DNA of 55,884 bases from Pseudomonadota bacterium (GTDB lineage: Bacteria > Pseudomonadota > Gammaproteobacteria > Xanthomonadales > Rhodanobacteraceae), in NCBI GenBank assembly GCA_021793195.1, contig JAJYTG010000004.1, positions 1 through 55,884 of the forward strand, read 5' to 3'. Below the pieces are notes generated by a model, which was not told where the DNA came from, made no database searches, and was given only the letters and a program-made list of their open reading frames with translations. Shown here one piece after another: positions 24,896-34,300 of this stretch (positions within the stretch are counted from its first letter, which is position 1; every line of letters begins with the position of its first letter). The position numbers and the translations under genes were made by a program.

Positions 24896-26289
24896 GGGGG
24901 CGTCCCCGCTGCATCCGCGGGCCGGTCCAGCTCGGAGACGGTGACCCGCAGCTTGCCACTCGCGGTCAAGGGGATGTCGTCCACGAAACGGCACTCCAGC
25001 ATGACGCTGTCCCCCAGCACCCTGGCGACCTCGGTGCGGATGAAGGCCAGCGCGGCATCGTCGAACCCCGGACCGCGGACGATGGCGAGATCCAGCCGGT
25101 CGAGGCGGCGCTGCACCAGTTGGAAGCGCTGCACCCCCACCACTTCCTTGAGCATGTACGGGAAGAACTCGCCCGGCAGGATGTGGCCATCCGGGGTGCG
25201 GATGGCATCGAGCACGCGTCCCTCGACCCGCGCCAGCGTCGGCAGGCCGCGGCCGCAGCCGCATGGCGTCTCCGCGGGCGTGGCCATGTCGCCGTTGGCG
25301 TAGCGGATGAAGGGCATGCCGTAGTTGAACAGATCGGTGACCACAACCTCGCCGGCTTCGCCCGCTGCCGCGTGGGCTGATGTCGATCCCGGACGCACGA
25401 ACTCCACCAGCAGGTGGTCGATATTCACGTGCAGGCCCGTGCGCCGCTCGCATTCCGATGCCACCAGCATGAACTCGCGGCAGCCGTAGGTGTTCCACAC
25501 GGGGCAGCCAAACGCCTGCTCCAGCAGGGCGCGCTGGAACTCGTGCAGCGGCTCGGCCGCGGCGATGATGCCCTGCGCGCGGAATGCCGGCCTGCGCCCC
25601 GTCTGCAGCATCCACTGCGCGAGGCATACGAGCGGGCTGACGTAGGCGACGATGATCTCGGGCCGGTAGCGGTCCATCGCAGCGACGTAGTCGCCCAGGT
25701 TGGCCTCGGTCATCTGGAAGCTGTTCAGCACCTGCCGCGCGAAGGCCGCATTGTAGAGGTGGTCCTTCCACTGGTGCGCACGGCTGGGGTGGCCGACGCC
25801 GCCACCCCAGAGATGGAGCGTGCGCCGGCCCATGCGCGAACCTGCCCAGCCATAGCCGCGCCACATCACCGCCGTGCGGCGGTCGTTGCTCTCGCGCGTG
25901 TAGCCGAAGCGCAGCGGCTCGCCGGTCGATCCGCCGGTGGCTTTGAAGAGCAGCCCGCCACGCAGCGAGGCGGCCTTGAGGTCCTCGAAATTGGCGCGGA
26001 TGTCGGCCTTGGTCAGCAGCGGTAGCCGCGCATAGTCCTCGCGGCTGCGGATGTCTTCCGGCGTGACGCCGAGCTCGCGCCAGCGGCGCCGGTAATAGGG
26101 CACCTCGCGGTAGCAGTGCGCGAGCAGGCGCTGCAGGCGCTCCCATTGCAGCGCCTCGATACGCTCAGGCGGGAGCCACTGCGCCTGTTCGTACTCGTCC
26201 AGCCACGCCAAGGTGCGACGCCGGCGCAGGCCGCTCTCGTAGGCCGGGTAAAGCAGCTTGCGGAACAATGTTTCATACACAGCACTCAT
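24892..26289 (-). CDS. PaaK/CapK-like AMP-forming ligase
   Basis: A 465-residue member of the phenylacetate-CoA ligase (PaaK) superfamily, in the CapK branch found in capsule and EPS loci. The nucleotide-binding loop is KATGGSTGEPLRFGYTRES, followed by WNTYGCREFM, and a C-terminal part ends TASGKLRVTVSEL. The enzyme would activate a carboxylic acid as acyl-AMP and pass it to an acceptor. CapK-type genes are common next to EPS glycosyltransferases, but their substrates are poorly known. Here it could activate or transfer the product of the megasynthase. It overlaps flippase and GT4 by 4 bases on either side. Confidence 0.85.
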   Translation of the reverse strand: MSAVYETLFRKLLYPAYESGLRRRRTLAWLDEYEQAQWLPPERIEALQWERLQRLLAHCYREVPYYRRRWRELGVTPEDIRSREDYARLPLLTKADIRANFEDLKAASLRGGLLFKATGGSTGEPLRFGYTRESNDRRTAVMWRGYGWAGSRMGRRTLHLWGGGVGHPSRAHQWKDHLYNAAFARQVLNSFQMTEANLGDYVAAMDRYRPEIIVAYVSPLVCLAQWMLQTGRRPAFRAQGIIAAAEPLHEFQRALLEQAFGCPVWNTYGCREFMLVASECERRTGLHVNIDHLLVEFVRPGSTSAHAAAGEAGEVVVTDLFNYGMPFIRYANGDMATPAETPCGCGRGLPTLARVEGRVLDAIRTPDGHILPGEFFPYMLKEVVGVQRFQLVQRRLDRLDLAIVRGPGFDDAALAFIRTEVARVLGDSVMLECRFVDDIPLTASGKLRVTVSELDRPADAAGTPP

Positions 26290-27839
26290 GGCGCACCCTG
26301 CGCGGCGTGGCGCTGTGCACGGGCCAGCATCCAGCCCAGCGCGCGCGGGCGTCCGCGCAGGAGCTTCCGGTGCAGCCCCTGGAGCTGCAGGATGTCATCG
26401 CGGTTCCAGCAGCGGAACAGCAGGGTCATCGGCAGGTAGACGACCCCGAGCGCGATGCCACCGGCCAGCAGCGTCCAGAGGTGCGGCATCCCCGCCGCGA
26501 GCAGTGGCGCGCTGGCTGCGACCGCCACCACTGTGGCCAACATGATGCCGAGCAGCCGGCCCCACTCCATGGTCACCGTCGCGACGCGCATCGCGATGAC
26601 CAAGTAGGCGATCGAGTTCAGCAGCGTCACCACGATCACCGCCATGATGGCGCCGTTGAGGCCAAACGCCATGATCAGCGCGACATCGAGCAGTATCTTG
26701 AGGATGCCGAAGATGATCATCAGCATCAGGATGAGATGCTGCCGGTCGGCGCTGACCAGGAAGCTGCTGGCGCCCTGCGTCACCGTGCTGACCGCCGTAG
26801 CCATCACGATGAGGGCAAAGGCGGGCGCCGCCGCCGCATAGGCGCTGCCGAACAGGAACCCGATCGCCGGTCCCGCGAAACACGCGCAGAAGGCCGCCAC
26901 GGGGGCGGCCAGCAGCGTGAGATATCGCGTCGCGGCAACAAACCTCCGTCCGCCGGCTTCCGGTCCCTGGCTGAGTGCCCTGGCCATCATCGGCAGGAGC
27001 ACCGCGCTGAAGACGCCGGGCACCAGCAGGATGATGCTGGTCGCCAGTTGGTAGGCCACCTTGAAGTAGCCCGCCTCCGCCGCGGTGGCGAACTGGTTGA
27101 GGAACAGGATCTCCACGCCGCTGCTGATGAAGAAACCGATGATCACCGTCGGCGAAACGATGCGCAGATGACGGCGCGCGCGCGCGCGCAGCGCTTCGGG
27201 CAGATCCTGCGGAGCCGGCATGCCACGCAGCAGGCGCCGCGCCCGGGCACTGGAAACCAGGTAGAACACCACGCTGGAAACCATGTAGACCAGCAGGAAC
27301 CAGTCGATCGACGCGTGGAGCAGAAAGACGAGCGCCACCATCGCCAGGTTGATCGGCGCGGCGACCATGGCCACCACGGCCGTGGCGTCGAAGGCCTCGA
27401 AACCCTTCGCGATGGCGATGTTGAACATGTACGGTGCACGCAAGCCGATCGCCACGGCCAGCATCGCGCTTTCCATCAGACCGAGGTCGAAGGCCAGCTT
27501 GTAGCCGACTGCCAGCAGCAGCAGCGCGCCGCCTCCCAGCACCAGCAGCAGGTGCCAGCGCTGTACCCGGCGCATGTAGGCCAGCAAGGGGATGATCTGT
27601 CCCTCCTCGTGGCGTCCGCGCAGTTCGGCGACGAACTTGATGATCCCCGTTGTCACCCCGGAGTTGGCCATGACGACGCCCATCGCCGCGAACCAGATCA
27701 GCGAGCTGTAGATGCCATAGAGCCCGGGTCCGAGGCGGCGCGCGATCAGGATCGCGGTCACCATGCCGAGCAGGTACTCGGTATAGATGCCGATCGAACT
27801 GTGCAGCGTGCTGTGCAGAGCTTGGGTTCGCGTGCTCAT
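26286..27839 (-). CDS. Wzx-like flippase (polysaccharide biosynthesis protein)
   Basis: A 517-residue inner-membrane protein with 14 or so helices. The start region IGIYTEYLLGMVTAILIARR, then LGPGLYGIYSSLIWF, is the classical Wzx opening. It should move lipid-linked repeats made by the neighbouring GT4/GT2 enzymes to the periplasm. The ATG at 27839 overlaps the stop of the polymerase/ligase gene by 4 bases; the longer open frame to 27914 lies inside that gene. It is different from the A/T-rich flippase at 3100-4545. Confidence 0.87.
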   Translation of the reverse strand: MSTRTQALHSTLHSSIGIYTEYLLGMVTAILIARRLGPGLYGIYSSLIWFAAMGVVMANSGVTTGIIKFVAELRGRHEEGQIIPLLAYMRRVQRWHLLLVLGGGALLLLAVGYKLAFDLGLMESAMLAVAIGLRAPYMFNIAIAKGFEAFDATAVVAMVAAPINLAMVALVFLLHASIDWFLLVYMVSSVVFYLVSSARARRLLRGMPAPQDLPEALRARARRHLRIVSPTVIIGFFISSGVEILFLNQFATAAEAGYFKVAYQLATSIILLVPGVFSAVLLPMMARALSQGPEAGGRRFVAATRYLTLLAAPVAAFCACFAGPAIGFLFGSAYAAAAPAFALIVMATAVSTVTQGASSFLVSADRQHLILMLMIIFGILKILLDVALIMAFGLNGAIMAVIVVTLLNSIAYLVIAMRVATVTMEWGRLLGIMLATVVAVAASAPLLAAGMPHLWTLLAGGIALGVVYLPMTLLFRCWNRDDILQLQGLHRKLLRGRPRALGWMLARAQRHAAQGAP

Positions 27840-29110
27840 GCGCTGCGCAACAACACTTTGACGATGACATAGAGCACCGCGATGCTGGCCATCGCGATGG
27901 GCGGCCAGCGCCACCAGCTGTCCGCGAGACTCACGCGCGGCAGATCATGAAAACGCTGCTGGCAGCCGACGTAGGTTCCGACCACCACCGCAGCGAGGAG
28001 GTACACGAGGATGATATAGCTGCGGCTGAGGAAGAACGCGGCGGCAAACATGCCGCACAGGCACAGCAGCAGCGTGAACGCGATCGACTGTTCCTGGCGC
28101 CACGCCAGCACCCCGAGTTCGTCGTCCGCATCCAGGTCCGGCTGGTGGCGGAGGATATTGACCATCATCCAGAATCCGTAGCCGACGAAGGCCAGCCAAA
28201 GCGTGTAGCCCACAAAGCCTGTTTCCGCCAGCACCAGTACCAGCGAGTTGTGCGCGGTGAGGTAGTTGTAGTCGGTGAAGTTGCCCACGCCGACACCAAG
28301 CAGCGGGTGTGAGAGGAACATATGGATGCCTGCGTACCACGCGTCGATGCGGCCCGTCGCCGACTCGCCGCTGGCCTCCAGGTCCTGGAAGCGGGTCTTG
28401 ATCAGGCGCATGGCGAGGAAACCAACGCCACCAAACACCAGCGCGGTCAGCTTGCCCCGTTTCATCCATAGATAGACGCCGAAGATCACCGCGACGGCCA
28501 GCATGGTGCCACGCGAATTGGTCAGATAGATGCCATAGAGGATCAGCGCGGCGCATGTGAGCCAGAACAGCCGGCGCAACAGTCCGCCCCCCGCGCTGAG
28601 GTACACGGCCATCGGCAGAATCGAGACGAACAGCAGGCCCAGATCGTTGGGATCGTTGAAGATGCCGACGTAGCGGATGCGATGATCCTTGTCCAAGGGC
28701 ATGCCGGTCCAACCGACGCCATGCCGGATCTGGTCCACGCCGTGCAACGCGAGCACGGTGGTACAAAGCGCGAAGACCGCGAAAATCGTCCTGACGTGGC
28801 GCGGACTGCTCGACGCCGCGGCCGCCAGCACGAAGAAGGCGACGACCGCCGGCCCGAACTGGCGCAGTTGCTCGATCGATCCACCGAACCAGCCGGTGGC
28901 GACCTCGGAAGCCATCATGGCCAGCAGGAACAGCGGCAACAGCACGAACTGGGGGGCCGCGAAAGTCTTGGCCTTCGAGCCCAGCCAGCTGGCAAACGCC
29001 AGCACCTGCACGACGATCAGCAGTGGCACGTTCGCCAGCCCCGGCATGTAGTCCTGCGGCCGGATGATGGTGAGTACGATGTACAGCAGGATCATGAGGA
29101 ACATGGTCAT
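27836..29110 (-). CDS. O-antigen polymerase/ligase family protein of the EPS operon
   Basis: A 424-residue protein with about 12 membrane helices. Its start MTMFLMILLYIVLTIIRPQD is typical of the exosortase-associated O-antigen ligase-like family. The periplasmic loop contains HPLLGVGVGNFTDYNYLTAH, with the His and Asn expected in Wzy/WaaL-type proteins. The frame is open to 29278, but the ATG at 29110 overlaps the upstream deacetylase stop by 4 bases. It would polymerise repeats, or attach chains. With the wzy-like gene at 602-1843 the window has two such proteins. Confidence 0.85.
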   Translation of the reverse strand: MTMFLMILLYIVLTIIRPQDYMPGLANVPLLIVVQVLAFASWLGSKAKTFAAPQFVLLPLFLLAMMASEVATGWFGGSIEQLRQFGPAVVAFFVLAAAASSSPRHVRTIFAVFALCTTVLALHGVDQIRHGVGWTGMPLDKDHRIRYVGIFNDPNDLGLLFVSILPMAVYLSAGGGLLRRLFWLTCAALILYGIYLTNSRGTMLAVAVIFGVYLWMKRGKLTALVFGGVGFLAMRLIKTRFQDLEASGESATGRIDAWYAGIHMFLSHPLLGVGVGNFTDYNYLTAHNSLVLVLAETGFVGYTLWLAFVGYGFWMMVNILRHQPDLDADDELGVLAWRQEQSIAFTLLLCLCGMFAAAFFLSRSYIILVYLLAAVVVGTYVGCQQRFHDLPRVSLADSWWRWPPIAMASIAVLYVIVKVLLRSA

Positions 29111-30201
29111 GCCTGCCCGGTACGTTCCGGGCCGGTGGCCGTGGGGTAGGTCATCAGCCCCGGGAAGGCCAGCATGGCGGCGAACCAGCCGAGGCCCATC
29201 GCGCGCTCGACCGGAAGCCGCCGCAAGGTGTAGCGGTTGCCTGCGGGATCGCGGTTGACGCCGCAGATGTAGGTGCACGCCAGCGCATAACCCGCCGCGT
29301 TAGTCGCCGCGATGACGCGGCCATCGAACGCCCTGTCGCCGCCCACGGGATAGGCCATCAGGTCTGCCGGCCCGCCCAGCGCACGCTCGAGGACGGCCTT
29401 GGACTCGTTCAATTCATTCTCCAGGTCTGTCTGCGGGAGCTTGGACAGCATGCGGTGGTCGACACCGTGCGAGCCGATCTCGAAGCCGGCCGCGCGCATT
29501 TCCCGCAGTTGCGTCCAGCTCACTGGCTGGCAGTCGGGATGGCGCACTTCCCCGCGCGGCATCGCCCACGTGCGTTCGAGCCGCGCGATCAGCGCGGATT
29601 GTGCGCTGTCGTCCAGCGTCTTCACATGATCCAGCAGCCGCATGGCGAACACGTGACGCCCTTCCCTGGACGCGGGCAACAGCTCCCGCGCACCGAATTC
29701 CGGCAGGTCCACATCCGACGCAGAGGTGGTCAGCACCATGTGCACGAGCCAGTCGTAGGCAAACGGCCGGCCGCTGTCGACATGCCCGGTCGAGACGAAG
29801 AAGGTGGCAGGCACGCCCACCTCGCGCAGGATCGGATAGGCCAGACGGTAATTGTCGTCGTACCCGTCATCGAAGGTCACGGCCACCGCGTTCGGCGGCA
29901 GCGCCCGGCCCTCGCGAAAGGCTGCCGCCACCTCGCCCAGCGCCACCGGATGGAAGTGGCGTCTGAGCAGCCGCATCTGCTCGCGGAAGCAGTCCGGCGA
30001 TGCGCTCACCAGCTCGAGATCGAAGTCGAACCGCGATGGATCGGGTACGTCCAGGACACGGTGGTAGGCCAGGATGCGCAGGTCGTGTAGCAGCGGCCGG
30101 TACAGCCGCTGCAGTGGCCAGAGCACGCCCAGTGCGTAGGACAGCTCGCCCAAGCGCGAGCGGATGCCGGCGCCGGTCCCGGATTCGGCGGTGCGCGTCA
30201 C
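29107..30201 (-). CDS. Polysaccharide deacetylase, NodB family
   Basis: A 364-residue CE4-type protein, longer than the 213-residue one at 21973. It has motif 1 TFDDGYDDNYRLAY, motif 2 EIGSHGVDHRML with H-x3-H, and an N-terminal lead with ILAYHRVL, the usual start of this subfamily. All metal ligands are visible. The preferred start is the GTG at 30201, which overlaps the GT2 stop (GTGA); an in-frame GTG lies 3 bases further up. It would remove acetyl groups from the EPS or its precursors. The C-terminal third (TLRRLPVERAMG) is common in the exosortase-linked form. Confidence 0.86.
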   Translation of the reverse strand: MTRTAESGTGAGIRSRLGELSYALGVLWPLQRLYRPLLHDLRILAYHRVLDVPDPSRFDFDLELVSASPDCFREQMRLLRRHFHPVALGEVAAAFREGRALPPNAVAVTFDDGYDDNYRLAYPILREVGVPATFFVSTGHVDSGRPFAYDWLVHMVLTTSASDVDLPEFGARELLPASREGRHVFAMRLLDHVKTLDDSAQSALIARLERTWAMPRGEVRHPDCQPVSWTQLREMRAAGFEIGSHGVDHRMLSKLPQTDLENELNESKAVLERALGGPADLMAYPVGGDRAFDGRVIAATNAAGYALACTYICGVNRDPAGNRYTLRRLPVERAMGLGWFAAMLAFPGLMTYPTATGPERTGQA

Positions 30202-31328
30202 CACAAGTGCAGCCTCCGCCGGCCGATGAACGTCACCAGCGCCTGCGCCGCGAACAGGTTCATGTAGAAGAACGCCACGGTCAGGCGTATCGGCAGCCAG
30301 CGGCCGATGGTCGGCAGCAGCCGCCCCATCACGGTCATGGCGATGCTGGCAAGCAGCAGGGCCAGGCTTGCCGCGTAGATGAGGGCTTGGCCAGCAAGCA
30401 CCGTCGCGGACAGCGCCATCAGCAGCAACAGCCAAGGCGCCAGCAGCCGCAGCAGCTTGTGGCTGGCGAAGCGCAGCCACAGCGGGTTCCGCCAGGGCGC
30501 CAGCAGCCAGGGCGCCAGCTGGACCAGCTGGTAGTTGCCGGCGAGCGTGCGCACCTTGCGGCGGCGTTCCGCCGCGGGCTCCTGCGAAGGCCAATCCCAG
30601 GCCACCGCGGCGGGCTCGAACACCACGCGCCACCCCGCGCGCGCGACCTGCATGGGAATCAGCACGTCGTCGAGCACAGTGCCAGCCGGAATCGCCGTGA
30701 ACAGGCTGCGACGCATGATGTAGATGGCGCCGGTCACGCCGATCGTCGAGCCCGACCGGCTCTCGGCGTTGCGGATGAACTTCTCGTAACGCCAGTAGGC
30801 GTCCACGCTCTTGGCGAAACCCGTATCGGCATCGCGGAACTGCAGTTCACCGCCGGCCGCGCCCACCAACGGGTCCGCGAGGTTGGCCACCAGCGCGCGC
30901 AGCGCCGGCGGCTCGAACTGCTGGCGCACATCCGTCATCAGCAGCACGTCGCCGGTCGCCGCAGCCACCGCATCGTTCAGGCACGCAGCCTTGCCCCTGC
31001 GCGCGGCGAATTCCAGGACCTGCACGCGTGCGTCGCCGGCACCGCGCGCCACGTCGGCGGAGCCATCCGTGCAGCCGTCGCACGCAACGATGATCTGCAC
31101 CTGCGCGCGGGGGTAGTCGAGCAGGTCGAGGTTGGCCAGCTTCGCGGCGAGCTCCCCCGCGCCATTGCGGACCGCCATCACCACCGACACGCTCGGCGTC
31201 TGCACGCGCCGGTCGACGCGGCGCGGGCGCAAGCGGGCAAGCAGCCATACCAAGGCGGGATAACCCGCATAGGTATAGACAAGCAGCACCACACTGACCC
31301 AGAACAGCGCTTCCATCGCGACCATCAT
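30198..31328 (-). CDS. Glycosyltransferase family 2, membrane-bound
   Basis: A 376-residue inner-membrane GT-A enzyme. One helix lies at the N-terminus (LFWVSVVLLVYTYAGYPALV), a catalytic domain follows (SVSVVMAVRNGAGELAAKL, ACDGCTDGSADVA, LMTDVRQQF, GTVLDDVLI), and three or so helices sit at the C-terminus. Family 2 enzymes of this shape often make processive or lipid-linked chains. I use the ATG at 31328 because GGGGGAG stands 6 bases before it; ATGs at 31334 and 31325 are alternatives. It follows the megasynthase gene by 25 bases, so it is likely in the same transcript. Confidence 0.87.
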   Translation of the reverse strand: MMVAMEALFWVSVVLLVYTYAGYPALVWLLARLRPRRVDRRVQTPSVSVVMAVRNGAGELAAKLANLDLLDYPRAQVQIIVACDGCTDGSADVARGAGDARVQVLEFAARRGKAACLNDAVAAATGDVLLMTDVRQQFEPPALRALVANLADPLVGAAGGELQFRDADTGFAKSVDAYWRYEKFIRNAESRSGSTIGVTGAIYIMRRSLFTAIPAGTVLDDVLIPMQVARAGWRVVFEPAAVAWDWPSQEPAAERRRKVRTLAGNYQLVQLAPWLLAPWRNPLWLRFASHKLLRLLAPWLLLLMALSATVLAGQALIYAASLALLLASIAMTVMGRLLPTIGRWLPIRLTVAFFYMNLFAAQALVTFIGRRRLHLW

Positions 31329-31353
31329 CGGCATCTCCCCCGGTGGTCCATGA

Positions 31354-34300
31354 TCAATGCCTCTCGAGCATGCGTCGCAACCGGCCCAGGATCGACGCGG
31401 AGCGGGGCGCGGCGCCAGGCGCCTGCGGCAGGAGGGCGGCCAGCGTGGACAGCGTGCCGGTGGCGACCTCGAGCAGGTTCAGCTTGACACCCGTTTCGCG
31501 TTGCACCCGCGCACCGAACTTGACCGCCAGCAGCGAGTGTCCGCCGATGTCGAAGAAATTGTCGATGCCACGCACGTCGGCCACGCCAATCAGCTCACGC
31601 CAGATCGCCGCGAGATAGGCCTCGCGGCGATCTTCCGGCGCAGCAGGCGCCGCCGCAGGCTGCGTGATTGCCACCTCACTCCGGCCTGCCCGCCCGCGCT
31701 CGACCGGGGCCACCGCGGGCATGGGCAGCGCCGCACGGTCGATCTTGCCGTTGGGCGTCTGCGGCAGGACGTCGAGCCACTCGATGTGCTGCGGCAGCAT
31801 GTAGGCGGGCAGGCGCGCGCGCAGGTGCTCACGCAGCGCGCGCGCGAGCGTCTCGCCCGCGCCATCGGCGACGGCATACAGCACGAGACGCAGGTCATTG
31901 TCACCCAACTTCCGCGCGACGACGACGCACTCGCGTATGCCTTCCAGTCGAGTCGCAGCGGCCTCGATGTCGCCGGGTTCGATGCGAAAGCCGCGGATCT
32001 TGATCTGGTGGTCGGCGCGGCCATGGAAATACAGCACGCCATCACGCCACGCACCCAGGTCGCCGGTGCGGTACATGCGCCCGCCGCCCGAATGGAACGG
32101 CTCGGGCACGAAGCGCTGCGCGGTCAGCTCCGGCTCGCCGAGGTAGCCGTCCGCCACGCCGTCACCGGCGATGACGATCTCGCCGATCACCCCCGGCGGT
32201 ACGGGCTGGCCGCGCCCGTCCAGCACATAGATGCGGGTGTTGGCGATCGGCCTGCCCAGCGGGACCGCCGTCAACCCAGGTGACAGCCGCGCGAGCGTCG
32301 ACCAGATGGTCGTCTCGGTCGGGCCGTAGAGATTCCACAATCCCTGGCAGCGCCCCGCAAGGTCGTTTGCCAGTTCGAGCGGCAGCGCCTCGCCGCCGAC
32401 TAGCAGGCGCAGGCGCGTCAGGGCGACATCGCGCCCGGTTTCCAGCAGCAACCGCAACAGCGAAGGCGTGGTCTGCAGCACTGTGCAGCCACTGCGCTCG
32501 ACGAGATCGGCGATCTGTTGCGGATCACGCCGCTCGTCCTCGGTGGCGATGACCACGCGTCCGCCGCAAACCAATGGCAGGTAGAGCTCGAGCCCGGCGA
32601 TATCGAACGACAACGTGGTGACCGCGCACAGCGCGTCATCGGCGCCAAAACCGGGATCCCGCTGCATCGACTGCAGGAAATTGACCAGGTTACGATGCAG
32701 GATGCGCACGCCCTTCGGCTGTCCGGTCGAGCCGGAGGTGAACAGCACGTAGGCAAGGTCATCGCCGCACACCCGGGGCAAGGGCATGTCCGAAATCTCA
32801 GCCGCCAGCGCTTGCACCTGCAGCAGCCCGCGCCCGGCCGCAACAGGCTCCGGAACCAGCCCGGGCTGTGTCACCAGCACGTGCGCCACGTCTGCCTTTG
32901 CCGCCATGTAGCGCAGACGCTCGACCGGGAAATCCGGGTCCATGGGGAGATAGGCCGCGCCGCTGCGTAGTACACCCAGCACCGCGACGAGCATGTCCAT
33001 TCCGCGCGGCATGCAGATCCCGACGATGGCGCCGTGACCGATGCCACGGGCCGCCAGAGCTCGGGCAACGGCATGCGTGGAGCGATCCAGTTCTGCATAT
33101 GCGAGACGCTCGCCTTGGCACTCAGCGGCGACCTGGCGCGGAGCACGCCGCGCCTGAAGATCGAACAGTGCCGTGACGCCCTGGCTGCGGTCGAATTCGT
33201 GACGGGTGGCATTCCATTCTTCGAGGAGCTCCCCGCGTTGCCCTGCGTCCAGCAGAGGCAGATCGCCGATCCGCTCCGTGGTCGTAACCGCGGCCTGACC
33301 CAGCAGCGTCCGCAAATGAGATGCCCAGCGCCGCACGGTATCGCCGGTAAACAGGCGGGTGTTGTAGTGCAATAGCAGGTCGAGGCGACCTTCACGCTCG
33401 GTGAAATGGAAAGCAAGATCCCAATTCGTATGGGTCTTGGGCATGTCGCGATGACGGTGCTCCAGGCCCGTGTAGGCAGCAGCCCTCGACGATGTCGGGT
33501 TGAGGTTGAAGAAGACATCAGCCAGCGGGAGGCGGCTCATGTCACGCGGCACCTTCCGCGCGCCGATGATGCGCCCGATCGAGACGTGCTGATGTTCGCT
33601 CGCATCGAGCAGGCCCGCCCGGACCCGCTGCAGCAGCGTCTCAAACGTATCGTCCAGATCGATGTGCATGCGCAGCGGCAGGGTGTTGTCGCTATCCCCG
33701 ACGCTATGCCGGTCGTCGCTCACCGCCTGTCCGGCGAAAGGCACGCCACACACCAGGTCGTCCTGTCCGGTGAGGCGGTGCAACAACAGGTAGAACCCGG
33801 TCAGCAGAAATGCGAAGAGCGTGGCATGCCGCGCACGCGCGGCGGCGCCCAGCGCACGGACCAGCGCCGCATCGAACGACAGCTCCACGCTGTCGCCATC
33901 GAAGCTGACGACGTTGTCGCGCGGGAGATCCGTCGGTAGCCGCAGCGCCTCGGGCAGGTTGCGATAGCCTGCCAGCCACCACGCCAGCGACGCCTTGCCC
34001 TCCGCGCCATCCCGCCGCCGCCTTTCCAGCAATGCGAAACGGCGCCAGGAGCCGGCCTGGGGAAGCTGCGGCACCTTCCCCGCGCGGATCGCGCTGTAGC
34101 TGATCGCCAGCTCGTCGCTGAATACGCGCCAGCTCCAGCCATCCATGATGATGTGGTGCGCGATCACGAGAAACATTGTGCGCTGGCGCGAAAGCGTCAC
34201 CAGAAAGGCGCGCATCAGCGGCGGCCTGGCGAGATCGAACGCCTGCCCTGCCTGCGCGCGCGCATAGTCCTGGAACGCCGTCTCGGCGTCGGGTTTGCCT

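Noticed and set aside
26268-27872. 534-codon plus-strand open frame over the flippase
   Set aside because: Its product is a His/Asp/Gln-rich shadow without folds, while the minus strand gives a clear flippase.
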